64,000 bases of DNA from Sorex araneus (taxonomy: Eukaryota; Chordata; Mammalia; Eulipotyphla; Soricidae). Position numbers and translations under genes: made by a program. The notes below the pieces were generated by a model that worked only from the letters and a program-made list of their open reading frames with translations, did not search any database and was not told the DNA's origin. The DNA lies in NCBI RefSeq assembly GCF_027595985.1, contig NC_073306.1:152452919-152516918 (forward strand). Reading direction: 5' to 3'. How positions within the stretch are numbered: the first letter of the stretch is position 1; each line of letters starts with the position of its first letter. Below are positions 33,671 through 45,525 of the stretch, in pieces.

Positions 33671-36600
33671 TTTTTTATTTTATGCTGAAGTCCCAGCATA
33701 CTCAGAAATCTTCCACTGAAAGCCATAAAGTGAAAACCCCAAAACTTGAAAATCCCCTCAATCCCTGACAAACTGAAACAGTCACTCACTGAGATCCCAG
33801 TATGGGTGATTCAGCCCAGGAGGCTTAGCTGAGGAATAGCACACATGTAGTAAACATTTCATCTACTAAGGACCAGGGAGCCTGGGGTATCTCCCTGACA
33901 TACAAGGGCCAATCTGACTCACAGGACTGCTCAATCAGTATGTGGAATTCAACTGATTCCCATCAAAACTATTGATAAAAACAAACACTCTAAGTCTACA
34001 ATCTCTCTGATCTCTGACAATTTGGAAGGTTTAACCTTTTTGATATTTATTCTGTTCTGAATTTCTAAATCTATAACCAAAATAGTGCCTGTTGGATTTA
34101 ATCAAATATAATATTCTGACTCAAAGGAAAACATGTTGCTAAGAATAGTAAAGACTGAAAATAAACTGATGGTCTAAGGGACCCACAGATGCGACCAATA
34201 TTCATTCCCGAGACTGTGAAAAGTGGTCCATATGCTGATTGCCTATTTTATTCTCTCATTCTCTCCTTAAACCAAAATTTAGTAGAAAGATTTATTGGGC
34301 AACCACACACAAAGCCACGCTGAATTAGCTAGAATTTGAGATTTGAAGAAGACACATTTTAGAATGCTAATTCGGTCCAAGATTCTAGTGCCTCTGCATA
34401 TTTGAGGGTTTCACAAAAGTACCTTCAGGTTTGCTGGAAGGACTCATAGTTGTTGCTAGACTCAGTTACAGGTGATTCTGGGAATGGATGTGTTAAAGTC
34501 AGGCTAGGTAAGATGGGCATGTGCAGAGTCTGGGGCAGATCTAGGGGTGACATTTCTGTTGACCTCACCTGCATCACTCTCCAGCTATGGGTGATACAGC
34601 ACTCAGTCTGGCTGTCAATCGAGAATCTCACTAATCTTAAGTATCCAGAAATGTAACTGGGATTACATCACTTAAGCTTGACTGAAGTATTTCTTATGTG
34701 GTTGAACAGTTTCTGGTCACCATATTCAAATTTAGAGTTTGGGACAATTAACCTCATAAATCTAATAAAGACAAGACATTCCTGAATACAAACACACTCC
34801 TATCACTGGGAAGAAAAAAAATAAGCATTCAGAGGTCACTTTCAGGAGTTGGGAAAGAAGGCCATACTTCTCTTTGGGCAAGGTGATATTCTTTACTATA
34901 CATGACCCAAATAAACAATTTGTATTTAACATCTCATTTAACCCTCACAAATCTATAAGTATCATTTTTATTCCCATAGGTTAATGAGGAAATAAGAGCT
35001 TAGAGTGGAGTCATAATGGGTTTGGGACTTGTGCTAGTTCTATAGGAGTTCTTAAAAACTTCAGGAGCCCAAAAAAAAGGCATCCAGGATTTGTGTAAAC
35101 TCTGGAGATACCAAGATAAAAAATTCATGGTCCATGTATACTAGGACCCACGAGGAAACTTTAATGAAAAGACTATTTCCAAAATTATAAGCAATACCAT
35201 AGGATGGTGTAGTATCTTGATTCTAGCAACACTTTCTATGTCCAAATGTACAGAGGGGACTGGATAAACATTGGATCAATTTGACAGGTGTAAGTAGTAG
35301 TCAGGAGCTATGGTTTCTGGTAGGAAAATATCATGAACCTATATTGGAAAGAGAACTATGAAAAAAAACATCTAATCTTAGTCTCATTTACCCCTGATAT
35401 TTTTTAAATTGTTTTGCACTGGGCAAAACCACCAAGACAAGAGGTATCATGAGAGTGTACACAATTCTGAAGTACAGATCAGTGTGAGAAATGTGAAGAG
35501 TATATCTGGAAGACTAAATAGAAAGTATTTTGTATCCTTCTGATCCCTACAAAATAGGATAGAGAAACATGTAGTTGTAATCCAGGGATAATCATATCTT
35601 TAATAGAGACAGACAAACAGAGACAGAGAGACATTAGGTATAATGGAGGGAACAAAGAAAACAACTAGGAGACAGATTTGCATATTTTTCTTGAACAGTG
35701 AGTCATGAATCGTCATATGTGTAAGATAAAGATGGATGTGCTCCAAGACATTATTCATATAAGCAAAGACATGGAGATTTAAACAGTATCAAGAACTGTA
35801 TTTAGTTCTTCAGTCTTATGTTCCAGGGCCAAGTAGCAAGTGATGGAGTTATGAAGTTAGACTGAGGCAGACCATGGAAAGACCCTCAAGTGTTCTATTA
35901 GTGTTTTGTTGTCTCAAAAATTTTTTATGAGATTCTAATTTAACATGTATCCTTTTGGCGATTGGAAAAATGGATTAGATAAATATGATTCAATGAGAAA
36001 ATATCTGTTAAGGGACTATTGCAATGGTTTAGAGGAGAACTTAGAATGGTGCAGTGTAGGAAAAGGATGTGAGGAGGGGTCTTGATGCAGAGAAAGAAAG
36101 TATAAAATATGTGGTTTACTGGGATGGATTGGAGCTAGGTTCACTGGGGTGAATATTGATGATAAAAAGAAAAGCCATCGCTAATAGCTTGTAGTGCCTG
36201 GATATTTACATGTTCCTTTATAAGGTAAATCATTTTCTCAGCAACATCATCACGTCAGACACTCTTTTTTTTCCTAAGAAAGGTTTAAAAGATAGATTCT
36301 TATAAAATGAATGTTATGTATGGGCATGTGAAGTTTAAATAACTCCAGATTTATAAAATTTTAAGACCAGTAGAAAAAGGAAAACTAATGTATGATAGAC
36401 CAATAAATAAATAGTGAGGAAATGTTAATGGCAATGAAATAGTTGTATAGAAATGTTGTATATCTTTGTATTCTCAAGCATGAATCTTGTGTTAGCTACA
36501 CACTTAAGAATGAAAAACCACCTTCAGTGATCCTAAAAGCACTGTATACAAGGGAACTGTCAAATTGATCTCATTTGGTATTTATAAAAATACCATGATA

Positions 36601-37125
36601 TTGCACTTGGTATGTACCAGGGAATATATTATAGCATAGCATTGCAGATCTTATGCTGCATCACACTAATTTCCTTTGCTCTTCATAAAAACTTTATTAC
36701 CTTTACTTTTTATCATTTCTATATTTACTATAAAAAATTCTTTTGTTCTTATCTCTGTCAAGGAAGTGCTACCATGAATAATGAAAAAAATGTGTGTAGT
36801 GGTCAAATATGCCTATATAAGGAAAGATTCTGTGTGAAAATTCTCCACTCTATAGGAATTCACTTCCATTGACATTCACCCAGAAGAATAAGTTTGCTTA
36901 GCCCTTTTCAGAATTCTTTGCTATTGATTAAAATCTTTATAATGCACTCAGTCCTCTCTTATCAATTAGGACTCTGCACTCCAAGGTTCCAAAAATGACA
37001 CTTTTGTCATCAGACTTATGACTGATTCTCTGCTTTGTATGAATTTATCATCCCAAACCACAAATCTACCCATATTCACAGGCATGATTCTTTCTCAGAT
37101 CATTTACACACATTTTAATGTCCCA
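33671..37125. other. Unique AT-rich DNA with a MIR trace
   Basis: A MIR-like trace lies near 34915-35015 (minus; 'taaccctcacaaatctataag' and 'ggttaatgaggaaataag'). Otherwise no repeat, RNA gene or coding exon recognised. Confidence 0.45.
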
Positions 37126-37126
37126 A

Positions 37127-37270
37127 CAGGGTCAGAGAACTTGTACAGCAGGTAGGTTGGCTTGCATGCAGCCAACCCAAGTTCAATCCCCAGCATCCTA
37201 TATGGTCCCCCAAGCACCACCAAGAGTGATTTCTAAGTGCAGAGCCAGGAGTAACCCCTGAGCATTGGGG
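37127..37270 (+). mobile_element. SOR SINE, type A
   Basis: 'gggtcagagaacttgtacag', 'gttcaatccccagcatccta', 'gcagagccaggagtaacccc'. It ends near 37270 without a clear A tail, so it is 3' truncated or decayed. Confidence 0.88.
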
Positions 37271-37394
37271 AGTATTTGTCACCAGTTGAGTCTTCTGTGT
37301 TATTGTTTTTGTTTGTTGAGTTTAGTTGGCTTCTATGTTACTTTGTCACCTTATTTAGTGTACTCCTACTGGAATTTCAGTACTGTGGAATTTG

Positions 37395-37505
37395 GAGGTG
37401 TCACATGGCCACGGCAGGATTGGTGTTGGATCATCTAAAGCCCATAACAACTATATTATGAACAACTTTGTAAACCCATTTACCATCATCATAAAGTGAA
37501 GAAAG
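37395..37505 (+). repeat. L1 3' UTR-like end
   Basis: 'ggcaggattggtgttggatc', 'gaacaactttgtaaaccc' and an A-rich end match the terminal block of local L1 3' UTRs. Confidence 0.5.
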
Positions 37506-37579
37506 AAAAAAGAACCTCTTGCCTCAAAATTCCTTGTGTGGACTGAATTAGCCATCCCTAAAGTGAGTAGGGCTCATCA

Positions 37580-37705
37580 TACTCCTTGGAACTTGATGCA
37601 TGAGGTCAAAGTCTGGTTCCACCTCAAGCGGCTTTATGACTTTAGACCAATCATGTCTTCCTTTTGGAACCTCAGTTTCTTCTTTTCAGAACAGAGCCAG
37701 TAATC
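37580..37705 (+). repeat. MIR fragment
   Basis: 'ggttccacctcaagcggctt', 'tgactttagaccaatcatg' and 'ttggaacctcagtttcttc' match the MIR core (tgaccttgggcaag ... cctcagtttcctc). Confidence 0.65.
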
Positions 37706-37716
37706 ACAATGAGGAC

Positions 37717-37980
37717 GAGCACTGTAGTACTGTAGCACTGTCATCCCATTGTTCATTGATTTGCTTGAGCGGGCACCAGTAATGTCTCCATTGTGAGACT
37801 TGTTGTTACTAGTTTTGGCATATCGATAACACCACGGGTAACTAACTTGCCAGGCTCTGCTGTGCGGGCAGGATACTCTCGATAGCTTGCCAGGCTCTCC
37901 GAGAGGGACAGAGGAATCGAAACCAGATCAGCCACATGCAAGTCAAATGCCCTTCCCGCTGTGCTATGGCTCCAATCCAA
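37717..37980 (-). mobile_element. Type B (RTE-tailed) SINE, full length
   Basis: The reversed tail 'agcactgtcatcccattg', 'gagcgggcaccagtaatg', body 'gccaggctctgctgtgcggg', 'gatagcttgccaggctctcc' and the reversed head ending 'gctgtgctatggctccaatcc'. The 3' boundary is a tandem 'agtactgtagcactgt'-type repeat with no poly(T). Confidence 0.92.
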
Positions 37981-37984
37981 TGAA

Positions 37985-38970
37985 AACAAGTAAATAAGTT
38001 TTTTCCAGGAAAAAAAATGATCAATAAGATGCCACTTGTGTTATGTCCTAATGTCCTTGGAAGGAGACCAGATTGACTCTGCCACACTTGCCAACAGGGA
38101 GATAACTCCAACTGTACCTTGCAGGTTATTTCCAATTCTTTATTCTCTGGCATATTTTGGTAAAAGGACGTGTTGGTATTTGAACAGGTTACATTGACTC
38201 GGACAAGTTGGGATTTGGACTTTTTGGGTTTGGACAAGCTTTATGAGCTGCCAGTGCTAATCTCTATCTCTGTGTACTTCCATGGTACTTTTATTACTCA
38301 AATAAAAGTAATCCCTCTACATTGATTGCCCCCTTTTAAGGCCCTGCAACTGAACATTTGAGACAAGATAAAAATACATGGAGTGAGGTAACTAAACTCC
38401 TATCATCTTTCATTAAGAGAAAATTTGGGGAAAATTAGTCCTTTCCCCCCAAAAAAGCCTATTAAAATATTAAAGGAGGAGTTAATGACAGGTTTAACTA
38501 GCCTCTTATGGCAAGCCTCCAAATCTTAACCTAGTGAGCTTGGTCTGGGCTGTGACAAACCAGCTGTCACAAGCTGTGCATGATCATTAGTTACATACAA
38601 GAGCATGATAAATTAAAGCCTAATGGCTAGAAAACTTTGAAGCTCTGGTTTGCTTAATGCCGTCTCTTGCTTCTTTCAAAGGCATGCCATAAGAAAATGA
38701 CATTGAATGAAATGAAACTGAAAGTTCAGAAAATGACCCACGTATTTCTTCACATTAATTTTTGACAATGTATCTAAAACAATGCAATCAAAAAAGTAAG
38801 TCTCTTGAATAAACTCTATTGAGAAAATTGGGCAGACGTGCAAACTAATGATTCTGCATTGCTCTCTAATGCCATATCCAAAATTAAATACAAAACGAAG
38901 ACCTGGATGTAAGACCCAGTGCCGCAAGTACGCAGAAGATAACATAGGTGAAAGGCTCCAATGACAGCAA
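37985..38970. other. Unique non-coding DNA
   Basis: No gene or repeat recognised. Overlapping short open frames near 38676-39160 (minus) run into the adjacent SINE and are not credible. Confidence 0.45.
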
Positions 38971-38974
38971 GAAA

Positions 38975-39430
38975 AAAAAGTATATATAAAACAATTTGAA
39001 CTCCTCTAAGTTGAAGAGCATTTGTTTTTGCTTTGTGGGTCACACCCAATAATACACAGGGGTTACTCTTGGTTTTGCACTCAGAAATTACTCCTGGCAG
39101 TGTGCGGGGGACTGTATGGGATGCTGGGAATTGAATCTGGGTCGCCTGCGTGCAAGGCAAATGCTCTACTCACTGTACTATCATTCCAGACCCTGAAAAG
39201 CATTTCTTATAGAAAAAAATATATATAAGCAAAAAACCCCAAACAATTTAATGTGTCAAAAAAGTACATATAAAACAATTAGAGCTCCTTTAAATTGAAA
39301 AGCATTTTCATACAAAAAAAAGTAAGCAAAAAAAAAAAATCAAACAACTTAATGTTTCAAAAAAAAGAAGTACATACAAGACAATTAGAACTCCTGTAAA
39401 TTGAAAAGCATTTTTATAGAAAAGAAAGTA
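38975..39430 (+). repeat. Local tandem repeat of ~100-bp A-rich units, interrupted
   Basis: The phrase 'acaattagaactcctgtaaat' followed by 'tgaaaagcattttNataga' appears three times in variant form (near 38990, 39277 and 39381). A shared linker 'caaacaacttaatgtttcaaa' lies between units. The first unit is split by a type A SINE at 39024-39195. The third is split by the composite retroposon and resumes at 40585-40620 ('atcaaacaacttaatttcaaa'). Confidence 0.8.
39024..39195 (-). mobile_element. SOR SINE, type A
   Basis: 'gtgggtcacacccaataatac', 'gaaattactcctggcagtg', 'gatgctgggaattgaatctg', 'gtactatcattccagaccc'. Target repeat 'gaNaagcattt' at 39013-39023 and 39196-39206. Confidence 0.92.
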
Positions 39431-39432
39431 TA

Positions 39433-40573
39433 GGGACCCTCGGGGACTAAAGACTTTGATTCCAGAGACCTTCTAACACATTTTGGCATCCAGTGCAGTT
39501 TCTTACAGCAATGCGCTGGGACTGTGAGCTGGGCTACAACTCCGTGCTGCCTGGGGATGGATCTTTCCTCTCCACCCTGTCTTTCTGCAGGGAAAATGGC
39601 GGCGGCAGCAACATCCACGTGGCGGGAGCCATCCTGTAAGACTCCTAACCCAGAGGTATATGGTTTTTACACTTGGGGCTCCTAGGGAATCATGGGAAGT
39701 GGGTGTAATCGGCACACCCTCAGCCCAGATAAATCCAGAGCTGCTGAGAGTGAAACGGACCCTCTGCTCCTAAAAACTTTGATTTCAGAGGCCTTCTAAC
39801 ACATTTTGGCATCCAGTGCAGCTTCTTACAGCAATGCACTGGGACTGTGAGATGGGCTATGCAATTTCTGGCAGAATTTTCCCTGGACTTTATACAAAAA
39901 TCCAAAACCGCGTGGACACAGCTGCGTCCGTGTGACTTAACATCACTTGTGAAGTGAAACGGTTCCTTTTTAGCAGGTCTGACTTTGGGGAGAAAACTCC
40001 AAATAATAACAGTGAGTGTTTTGTTGAAATATTGAAAGTAATCAAAGTAGCAGCCAATTCTCTAGACTGTGAACTAAGCAACAGCCCCACGCCAGCTGAG
40101 AAGAGGAAATATCCCTCTTTCCCAGTCGTTTCCCGTTTTTGGGGAGAAACGCGGCGTGGCGTCCACCATACTATGAGGCGTGGGAAGGGAGATGAGGGGG
40201 AAAAAAAGGAAAAGGAAAAAGAAAAAAAATAGTTATGTACTTGGAGCAGTGGGGCTACATATCTCTTCATTCTCAGCAATGGAAAACTAATTATCAAATG
40301 CTTCCTTGTTAGTAGGGCTGTCTTTACTGGGGGGAAACTCCAACAACAATAGTGAGTTTTGTGTTGAAATATGGAATGTAATCAAGGTAAAGAGAAAATG
40401 AAGTGAGATTCATCAGTTATGCAGTTGGGGGAGGGGGGCAGGGGCGGGAGTTATACTGGGGTTTTTGGCGGTGGTATATGGGCACTGGTGAAGGGATGGG
40501 TATTTGAATATTGTTTAACTGAGACATAAGCCTGAGAACTTTGTACTTTCCACATGGTGATTCAATAAAAAAA
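39433..40573 (+). mobile_element. Composite L1-tailed non-autonomous retroposon, second copy
   Basis: A 1,141-bp insertion bounded by a 15-bp target duplication with one mismatch, 'agaaaagaaaNtata' (39418-39432 and 40574-40588). The 5' part has two tandem ~320-bp units: the block at 39437-39550 recurs at 39756-39865 ('cacattttggcatccagtgc' in both). A YY1-type 'aaaatggcggcgg' lies at about 39594-39606. The middle shares 'gcggcgtggcgtccaccata' and 'ttgttgaaatattgaaagtaatc' with 15705-17047 (in reverse). The 3' end is the L1-like tail 'ccacatggtgattcaataaaa'. No sense ORF. Confidence 0.85.
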
Positions 40574-40631
40574 AGAAAAGAAAATATAAGCCAAAAAAAA
40601 TTATCAAACAACTTAATTTCAAATGGGCCAC

Positions 40632-40808
40632 ATGGGGGTCAGAGAGATAGTACAGGAGGTAAAGCACTTGTCTCGCATGCGATCATGTAGCCACAACTCT
40701 GAATTGAATCCCTAACTCCACACATGCTCTCCTGAGCACCATGTAGAGTCACTCATGAGGTCAAATCTAGGAATAGACCTTGAGCACCACCAGCTGTGAC
40801 CAAATTAC
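40632..40808 (+). mobile_element. SOR SINE, type A, diverged
   Basis: 'gggggtcagagagatagtacag', 'ctcctgagcaccatgtagag', 'gaccttgagcaccaccagctgtgacc' (read in pieces). The A tail is decayed. Confidence 0.8.
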
Positions 40809-40839
40809 CACAACTGCAAATGGAGCAATAATTTGCAGA

Positions 40840-41560
40840 GGAGGACATAGAGATGGCCCATAAGCATATGAAAATATACTCATCATCACTACTTGTTAAG
40901 GAAATTCAATTAAAGTCACAGCGAAATGCCACATCCCATTGGTGAGAAAGACTTACATGCAAAAGAACAATTATTGAAGAAGGAGTGGAGAAAATCAAAT
41001 ATTTGTTAACTGTTGGTGGGATGTAAATTGGTGTCACCATTTTGGGAAAAGTTTCAGCTTCCCCAAGTAGCTAAGGAGCTATTCTATGGTAAAGCAACCC
41101 CACTTCTAAGTGTCCAGAAAATACAAAACTATTAGCACAAAAAGTCAGGTATGTCTTCAAGTTTATTTACAGCATAATTTACAATAGCTTAAATATGGAA
41201 GAAAACAAATTGAATGTGGATATATAATTTAATAAAGAGGATGTAATACAATAACTATTCAGTTATTTTAAAAGAAGAAATTTTGCTATGCCAGCAGTAA
41301 TAATAAACTTGTGGGAGGAGGGGAGGTGTACAAAAAGTGAAATAAGCCAGAAGGAAAAAACAAGTATTAGATTATTTCATGCATGCCATATAACACAAAG
41401 ATATAAAATTGATGGGAAGACAAAAAGTAAACCAGTGTACACTGATCACAAAACTCAGGTTCCCTGAGAGAGAGAAAGGAGTTCGCTGGTGTGAAACAAG
41501 CTGGGAAAGGCATTTATAAAATTTTGTGATGAGTTTATTTGTTAAAATACTTTTGACTCA
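40840..41560 (+). repeat. Old L1 3' fragment
   Basis: 'gaaaatatactcatcatcac', 'ttgttaactgttggtgggat', 'gtaaagcaaccccacttcta', 'tttacagcataatttacaatag' and 'aaataagccagaaggaaaaaac' are the L1 3' landmarks in order. Degraded. Confidence 0.75.
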
Positions 41561-41906
41561 CACACACACATACGAAGAAAATGACATTAAGTTTGTGGAG
41601 GTGCAAATGTTGAAGAAAATAAACAGGGGTGAATACATGAGCAGAGATCTTCAATTCCAAGCTGGGTGCTACCCCTAAGGCAAACTTTTGGGTGTGGAGT
41701 GGATGTCCCGGCATTTTACAGTTCTGCTCTAGGAGACCACTTGGAAAGGGTCAGGTGGTCTTATAATACCATCCACTTGGATTTCTTCTAGCACCTTATT
41801 CTGAATATTTGCACAATACTAATGATACCTACACTTATTGAACATTTCATCAAGTGACAGGAAATGGTAAAGTCTGAACATTTCTACAAATTAAAAATAT
41901 GATGTG

Positions 41907-42075
41907 ATGGGCCAGAGAGATATTACAGGAGGTAAGAGACTTGCCTTGCATATGGCTGACCCAGGTTTCATTTGTGGCACCACATCCTCAAGCCCACCAG
42001 AAATGATCCCTGAACACAGAGTGAGGAGTAAGCCATGAGCACTGATGAGTGTGGAACAAAGCAAAAACAACAACA
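41907..42075 (+). mobile_element. SOR SINE, type A, with microsatellite tail
   Basis: 'gggccagagagatattacagg', 'ggctgacccaggtttcattt', 'gatccctgaacacagagtg'. The A-rich tail has changed into CAA, CTA and CTG repeats (42063-42110). Confidence 0.85.
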
Positions 42076-42110
42076 ACTACTACTATTGCTGCTGCTGCTA
42101 CCATTATTAC

Positions 42111-43100
42111 TATTGCTAAGATAGTTTATAAATAATTTATAAACTCAAAAGTTTATAAATAATAAAATAATGCACAAAAGCAACACATCCTATGACCCAG
42201 ACTTGAAGAATATAGAGGAAGATCATGGAGGCACTGTCTCCTTATACCTAAGGCCCAAGAGAGCTGAATTTGGATCAACTCTGGTTAATCCAGGGCTACT
42301 GTAGCAACAGGGCTCTCAATTGAGGATAATGGAAATAGTTCCTTCTACTTTTTTTCCTTACTTGTGATTTGGGATGAAAGCTGGTAGATATGGGAAGACT
42401 GAGTAACTGTTTGCCAGAATTTGATTTCGTAGCATTTAGCATTAACTTGGAAGCCCTAGAAAAGTGATTATAACAATGGCTCTTTTCAAAAAGTCTTAAT
42501 GTATCCATTCTTTTGCCCTGTGACTATGATTATGCCATGGCCTTATGGTTGTAAGGTCTATGGTGAGCAGCAGAAATGAGTACGCTCCAGTCTTGTACTT
42601 GGGTATTACAGGGATTTGGTTATTTCTATCTATTCTTGCATTTATAAAACTGCAAGGAGACCAGGGCTGACTATCTCCTTAGACAAGAGCACAAAGCATA
42701 TCTGAGGTGTATTTGTCATCCCAAAGGAGTGCATTCAGGTTCAATCAATTGTCAGACTTAAAGTGTCTCAGCCTAGACCTGCAAAGCTATTGTACTAAGC
42801 TTTTGCTACTGAGAGAAGGATAAATTCAGCCTTGACCAGCTAACTATAGTCCAGATAATGTTGAACATACATCCATTATTGTCTGACACAGAGGATTTAT
42901 GGATGTTCCCCATATGGTATTCTGGTGCACATGGATAAATAACATGGAATCTTACAGAAGCTGCTATGTCATCCTGGACTTCTAAGAATAAAATCATTAA
43001 TGATATCACTACAGTTCATGTCACAGGGCTCATGGTAGTGGGGAAAGGGAAAGGGATTCTAAAACATTTGTAGCTTGTGTATTGAGGTATCATCATTTAC
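42111..43100. other. Unique non-coding DNA
   Basis: No gene, RNA or repeat recognised. Confidence 0.45.
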
Positions 43101-43104
43101 AATA

Positions 43105-43450
43105 GTCTTAAAATCATTGCTTTATACTTGCAGAACTGCTATACCAAATGCCTCCCTCCACCAGTATGTGAAGATCATTGCACCATGATCCGTGGGTCCC
43201 CACTCTGCCCATCCCCTTAGCTTTCTCACCTACAAGTTCTGTCATGTCAAGGGATTGGTTTCCATTGGACATTGTGTAATTCATTTCTTTGTTTATTTTC
43301 ATTTTAAGGAGGAGCAAGGTCATTGGTTGTCTTTAACTTTTGTACTCACTTTATTATTAATCCTCCAATTTCATCCAATCTGTGGCAAACTGCAATTTTT
43401 CATATTTTCATATAGCTGAGTAGTATTCCATCATGCATTCTAGCACATTG
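43105..43450 (-). repeat. Old L1 3' UTR fragment
   Basis: 'tttcattttaaggaggagc', 'ccaatttcatccaatctgtgg' and 'tagctgagtagtattccatc' are reversed L1 3' landmarks, diverged. Confidence 0.65.
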
Positions 43451-44480
43451 ACATAGAATCAAGCTCAAAACTCCCTTTGTTTAGCCCAATTTGAATCAGG
43501 CCCTTCTGAGCACTCACAGCTCTAGACCTGTTCTTGGCATTCTCTCTTTTTCCTTGCAGAGACCAATTTTAGAAAGAAATCTGCAGTTAGTTTGAGAGAA
43601 TCCCTCAACCCTTGATATCAAACTTTCTTTTCCTCACCCTCCAAATAACAACGGATCAAGCTAGACTCCTCGAGTTCATTTAGCAAGAATCGTCCTGTTC
43701 TGCTTCTTGTACAAATAACCCTGTTGTCCCTTATTTTCTTCATAGTTGTGCCCAGTCTCTCTCTCTCTCATTCACTAGCAATATGTGATTGCTCTATATT
43801 GTGATTAGACACAAATAGTTTGCTGTTCTTCAAATGAGCTGCAAAATGATTGTTTAACACAAGAAACATACATTGAATATCCCCTATATGTAGGACCACT
43901 TTCTAAGCACCATAAGTTGCTTGGAGGAGTCATTCCCGGTAGGAGCACATGTGGGGGAAAGGCAGCAAGGACCTTCCTCCCTATACACCGCAATGCTGCA
44001 ACCCCATGTTTTACTCATCACCTCTGCAGAGAGCTTCTTTTGATAACAAGAGAAAGTATGTCCTTCAGGTGTGTTGGGTGGGTTAAGTTGGTGACCATCA
44101 ACATAACTAAGTTTCTGTTGTCACATGTAACCTTCATCTGTGTGGTATATACACATGTGTATGCACCACTGTAAAAAAAAAAGATGATGTTTCCAATTTC
44201 CCAGGATTCTCAGGTTTTGTTCTGCAGACTCCATCAGTCAAGTTTTTACACCACAAACACCTAAGCTAGGTTTTAAGTCTTCCTTGAGGAAAGAGAAGTC
44301 ACCAATTCACACAAAACCCCAAGACCTATCGTAGGCAAGGGTTACCAATGATGAGTGAGTTCTCTAACCTAAACATAGCTAGCTGGTGTTTATCAGTTCG
44401 TTCAATGTCATGCTTGATACCACAATTTGTAATCAGATTCCTTTTTATTGTTCCTTTCTTTAAAAAAAACATTCTCATTA
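43451..44480. other. Unique non-coding DNA
   Basis: No gene or repeat recognised; 43756-43770 is a short CT run. Confidence 0.45.
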
Positions 44481-44680
44481 GGCACCTCAATTTATAACCA
44501 TGTCCACACTAAGTTTTCAGGCATTCTGTATTCTGACACCAATCCCACCACCAGCATTAATTTTGCTCCACTAATGTCCCCAGCTTTCCTTGGTCTCACC
44601 TAGCCTGCCTCCTTAACAGACACATTGTTCAGATGAATCACTGAAGTTGGGTGTCATGCTTCAGTATTGCTGGCTCTGTG

Positions 44681-44733
44681 GTATATACATATTATATATA
44701 TGGTATATATATGTATATATATGTGGTACACAC

Positions 44734-44779
<46 letters not shown>

Positions 44780-44790
44780 ATGTGTGTGTA
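44681..44790 (+). repeat. (TATATG)n / (TA)n microsatellite
   Basis: Runs of TATATG hexamers flanked by TA-rich sequence, within old L1 DNA. Open frames in all six frames here are produced by the repeat. Confidence 0.95.
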
Positions 44791-45093
44791 CCACACCTAT
44801 ACACCACCAATGTGTCCAAGAATCTTGGCTCTTGCCCCTGTTGCTTGGCTGTCTACCTATTCTTACTTCCCATCTCCATTTCTCTTCTTTCTTAACCTTT
44901 TCATTTCCATAATTTAGAGCCAAGGGTTTGCTCTACTTTGGTATTTTGCTTTCTCTAGCCATGTTATATACAAACAAGTGGCATTTCACTTCCTTCCGAC
45001 TTACTTCACTTAACATGGCATCCTCTAGTTCCATCCAAGTCACAGAAAATTGTGTGATTTCGTCATTCCTTATGGCTGCATAGTATTTCATTG

Positions 45094-45170
45094 TGTATAT
45101 ATACCACACCTTGGAATGGTGTGGTATATATATATATATATATACCATTCCAAGGTGTGGTATATATACA
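45094..45170. repeat. Perfect 27-bp inverted repeat (hairpin)
   Basis: The arms 45094-45120 and 45144-45170 are exact reverse complements (core 'ccacaccttggaatggt'), separated by a 23-bp TA-rich spacer. It lies inside a reversed L1 3' UTR where other copies have no palindrome. Confidence 0.95.
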
Positions 45171-45525
45171 CTCAACTTTAGTTGGATACCAATGCTGATT
45201 ACATATCCTAGAAATTGTACTAAATGCTGCAACAGAAAAAAGGTCTTCATATGTTTTTTTGAACTGATGTTTTTGTGTCCTGGGAATAAATACCAAGAAG
45301 TGGAATTGCTGGGTTATACAGAAACTCTATTCTTACTTTTTTGGGAAGCCTCCATTCTCAATGGAGTCAAACCAGACAATATTCCCACCAGCAGTGGATG
45401 AGAGCTACTTTTAATTTTACCACATCTCAACTAACACAGGATGTTTTCAGTCCTTTTGATATGTATCATGCTCACTTCTTCAACATCTCTGTAAAATGAT
45501 CACTGAGATTGTTTTTTAAAGATTT

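Larger units (their letters stand above)
44490..45525 (-). repeat. Old L1 3' UTR/ORF2 end fragment
   Basis: Reversed L1 order: 'gacttacttcacttaacatgg', 'ctctagttccatccaagtc', 'ggctgcatagtatttcattg', 'aagaagtggaattgctgggt', 'attcccaccagcagtgg'. It carries a microsatellite at 44681-44790 and an AT hairpin at 45094-45170. Confidence 0.82.

Noticed and set aside
38975..39430. CRISPR-like array
   Set aside because: The repeated units are long, imperfect and A-rich with no unique spacers, in a mammalian genome.
44647..44923. Open frames on both strands at one locus (possible overlapping genes)
   Set aside because: They arise from a (TATATG)n tract that lacks stops in several frames.
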